A DNA stretch of 64,000 nucleotides from Varroa destructor (lineage: Eukaryota; Arthropoda; Arachnida; Mesostigmata; Varroidae), in contig NW_019211455.1 of the NCBI RefSeq assembly GCF_002443255.2, positions 31,089,778 to 31,153,777 of the forward strand, given 5' to 3'. Of the stretch, positions 60,549 through 64,000 are shown piece by piece. Position numbers and translations under genes: made by a program. Position 1 is the first letter of the stretch. Every line of letters starts with the position of its first letter. The notes under the pieces were generated by a model, which was given only the letters and a program-made list of their open reading frames with translations, did no database searches and was not told the DNA's origin.

Positions 60549-63500
60549 GTAAACTCGAATGGTCGTTGTCACCACCAGCACCCTACCAACGTAAGAATAT
60601 GATTTATGCCTAATGAGAGAAGGTAATTACAACATTTACATTTTATTTATCGTTTTTATCGGAACTCATTCATGTACTTACCGTTTGACGATGTGTATAA
60701 GTATGTTAAACACCTTCGAAACTAGTGACAGTGTGGACGACCTAATGAAAGCCAGGATGCTTTACCGAAAGCTGCGAAGTTCAATCAAATTTGGAAAACG
60801 GCGAAAGAGCACATGTTAGATATATATTTTTACAATATAATATGATCCTGTAAGAATGCTATTTAGGGATCGTGTAAATAACTTAGCCCATATTATGACT
60901 CTGCTTACCTGATCTTCGGTAACCTGTATAACTATCGAGGTTATCGCCTGCTCGCAGTGTTCGCCGTACCCCACCACAAGTCAGTATCTGATTGTAGCTT
61001 AGCCAAACCCTGAAAGTAATAGTGCATTTGATGCTAAATAAAATTGATTGTATCTATATACTATCAGGTTAGTACATTGTTGTCTCACGAAATTTTGAGG
61101 GAAATACATATAATTGTATCGTTCGAATAAAAAGTATAGCTAACTAATACGTTCATATAGACAGACATTCGGAAAATATAGTTTGCATTGGATAAGATTA
61201 CATATCTATGGCAGTCAAAGTTCTATAAAAAGAAAGAATATCCAGTGGGTGGTACATAGATAATGACATTTTGTCACAGGTGATCGGGCTCCTATTCCGA
61301 TCATCAATATGCACCAAAGCTATTTGACATCTACAATGACAGTAGGCCGCTGTAAGATAGGACAGCTGTTACATACCGGCCCCAGCACCTTCATTTAGAA
61401 TCCAGCTGGAATGACGTCAATCGACGTTTCACTAAAATTCAACTTTGAGTTACGATAACTACTCCGCAGCCTTGTTACATCTGCGAATTCCTGCAAGCAG
61501 GTAGTCAAAATCAAAGGTCGCACTTCGCGATAAAATTCATCCGCACGTCAGGTAAGCTAGCTTTTCATATCACTAGTAAAATAAACAACATTTTGAGACT
61601 CTGTGTAAACAGATGCAATTTTAGAATGCAATTTTAGTGCTACGATTGCATGTCTGCTAAGGGATACTGTCAGTAAAACATGTGCTAATGTTTTCTTCGC
61701 ACAAAATCACCCTGGCGGGAGCTACGCGAGAGCAAATCTCTATAACTAAGCCGCTATTGTCCCGCCGGTTCTGGCCGAATTATTTTTAGTAAACTGTAAA
61801 AATTCAACGAGCACTGCAGGCATTACGGCATGAAATAGAAAGTGCGGATGCACAGCTTTAGAACAATGTTTATTCCTAATAAAATCTTCGTATTATCGTC
61901 TAGCAAGCCAGGTTAGATAGAAACGCCCTTTTCAGCTCGGTCTTCAAACGAAATCTCCGAACTCTATAGAGCATACCGACTACTCTTCGGGCGCTACAAC
62001 GTATAGGTTCTTATTACCAAGAAAGCTGTTCAATTGCAGAAATGTTGTGTAATAACCGTTTTACCAATTCTGGTTCGAAAATGATCAAACACAAATGAGT
62101 TATTGAATGAAGCATGAATTCTCTCTATTTATATTAGTCAACTCGCTTGATGCCGCGTCTTCGCTAGAGGGTACCTTACTGCAAGGAACATGTTGCTTAT
62201 AAAATTCGCGGACGCCTTCATTAGGGCAAGTAAGTGAATCACTCTTGATATTATGAGTGATACTAGTGTTTGCTATAGTGTTATTTCCACTTCTATAAAT
62301 ACATAGTTCGATCTAAATGATGCTACCAGGAAGAAGCTGAGGATCAACAAGTACTGCAATTGTGGCCTTGAGATTCACGCGTTCCTATTAACAGCTCAGT
62401 AACTGAATGTGCATTTAAAAATAAATGGCAAACCATCTGAAATGTCTTCATTTGGAAGTAGGGCGGCTGCCGTAAAAATAATACCAAAAATAAGGTTATA
62501 TTATTTCGTTTTGACGGGTTCAATGAGAATCTTGACTATATCGCTTGTTGAAGGCTTTTCCTGTATAGGATCTCATGCACTCTTTAAAGTTATATGCATA
62601 TTGGATGATTCCATGCAGGTCAAGTTCTGTTCCGAAGCTAATTCCGAAGACGCAGAATGTTTGTAGACGATCTACTATACATTAGCGATATCGCAATTTG
62701 TATATTTGATTATAAATTTGGGGAGCTGTCGTGACATATATAGGTCTCACAGTTTTGCTTGATCTTCATTTCTAGCAACGCAGCGTTCCAATAATCTGCC
62801 TACGACGAAAAGTACACTTCTTGCCTAGGTTTTCTATGTTATACCATAACATATATATATATTGAAATGATTCAGTCAAACACTGCAGTTAATAGTCGAA
62901 CACACGAGACCTACATCGCATTGCCCGTAGGGAGATTCGAACCCAGGAGTGCGAGTATTCAATAGCAGTTAAAAATATACATCCAAAGTTGTTGCAGTTA
63001 TGTCGTTTATGTGTTATGCAAGTCGATGGTAAGATGCTCCCAAAGCGCTTGTCAGCACTACCCCGCTATAATCTTTGGGGAAGTACCACTGTAACATTAG
63101 TTTACTGTGATATGAGCGATTACGCTATGTTAAGATATATAAATATCTACTTTAAGCCTAACTGAAAAGAAACGTTTTTACACTAGTGCAAAATACGTCG
63201 TACTTTTGTGACAAGGACCATCCATTAATTAGAATATATCACTCGAGAACGTTAAGCGGAACCGCTAAGTGTGATAGAGAAAACAGATTTTTCCCTGGAA
63301 GCATTGAAGCCAGCGGCTCGGATGCACTCGATCGATAAACGCACACATTCAAGTCAAGTGAGGAAGAGGTGATAGAAACGGCCGTATTTAGCGATTTGAC
63401 TTCACGACTGGTCTTCAGGAAGCGTTACACGATAAGCAGAGCCTAAATACAGCTGGTCCGTTACGGTTGTTGAATGTATTTTGGAAGTTCCCAGTGGCAG

Positions 63501-64000
63501 TGGTGTAATAGAGTGTTACTTTAACTGGGGTACTTGTAAAGTGCAATTATAATGCTTACTTTAGAAAAATAATTATCCTAAGAAAAGCAAAACTACTTTG
63601 GCTAATTTGTGTCCGATTGAAATCGGGGTAAATTATAGGCCTCGCATGTGACCTGAGTTATCAACTATAGCCATTCTTGAAAACAACAATTCACACTATA
63701 TCTAAGCCCTAATTTTCTGCGACTCGGCCTGCATGACTAAATACACTAGCTGGGTCAATTCTAGACTGATGGATTGATGGCTATTTAGTTAAACACATTT
63801 ACTCGTACTTCAGTGTAGGTGTTCATAGTCAATGAATGATTGCCACTTAGTTGGACAAGGTTCTTGTGTAGATCTTCTACGCTGAAACTTGTTCCTGTTC
63901 CTACGAGCTCGTGGGTAAGCTTCGCTAAGGAGGCAGTCGACAAGCGCTCGTAGGGTCTAATCAAGTCTATTATGCCTTTTGACGGCTCACAGGTATATAG
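60549..64000. other. Mostly non-coding AT-rich DNA
   Basis: No recognisable gene. Unassigned ORFs lie at 60613 and 62409. A tRNA-like fragment is at 62.93 kb and a short (AT)n at 62849. Confidence 0.45.
62930..62956 (-). repeat. tRNA T-arm-like (B box) fragment
   Basis: On the minus strand CTGGGTTCGAATCTCCC contains a perfect polymerase III B box (GGTTCGAATC). No convincing A box lies at the expected distance upstream, and the T stem pairs only partly, so this is at most a truncated SINE or tRNA remnant. Confidence 0.3.

Noticed and set aside
1..64000. CRISPR arrays, prokaryotic operons, rRNA genes or a phage-like region
   Set aside because: No regularly spaced repeats, no dense co-directional ORFs and no rRNA-like conserved stretches seen anywhere.

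Overview
This is eukaryotic, AT-rich DNA of low gene density, most likely from an arthropod. There are no operons, ribosome binding sites or dense ORFs. Microsatellites and A/T tracts are frequent, splice-like signals occur, and the only sequences I can assign to known families are fossil mobile elements typical of animal genomes. These are two relics of mariner DNA transposons and one relic of a non-LTR retrotransposon whose 3' coding part resembles elements I associate with ticks and mites. An acarine source is therefore plausible but not proven.

Layout. At 1.6-2.9 kb lies the best host gene candidate: a plus-strand, Q/N/S-rich coding stretch with C-rich third positions. It continues across an apparent frame change and one stop, and ends in a polyQ exon-like block with overlapping poly(A) signals inside a hairpin. 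At 4.85-5.75 kb is a minus-strand mariner transposase relic with its motifs in order, ending about 75 bp from a 49-bp (TA)n tract. From 6.7 to 10 kb there are three unassigned exon-like frames. From 10 to 20 kb I see almost only non-coding AT-rich DNA with an 18-bp tandem repeat at 18.8 kb. At 20.0-21.2 kb several plus-strand frames cluster, one with an integrase-like H-H-C-C pattern. At 26.6-29.0 kb a GC-richer, pyrimidine-rich island may hold a promoter and exons, strand unresolved. At 31.6-32.5 kb is the retrotransposon relic. At 33.1-33.75 kb two further frames lie close together. At 38.4-39.2 kb is a second GC-richer island with three open frames. Four degenerate tRNA-like or SINE-head sequences lie at 34.8, 40.9, 47.3 and 62.9 kb. 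A second mariner fragment lies at 57.4 kb in the opposite orientation to the first, and an exon-like frame with good splice borders at 60.4 kb.

No complete, intact, recognisable gene is present, so I cannot describe genes working together. The window reads as intergenic or long-intron DNA with one probable gene end near the left edge and scattered mobile-element fossils. At this base composition dozens of ORFs of 60-100 codons are expected by chance, so unassigned frames are given low confidence. I found no evidence of a new biological system; the most informative items are the damaged Q-rich gene, the mariner/(TA)n junction and the tRNA-like elements.
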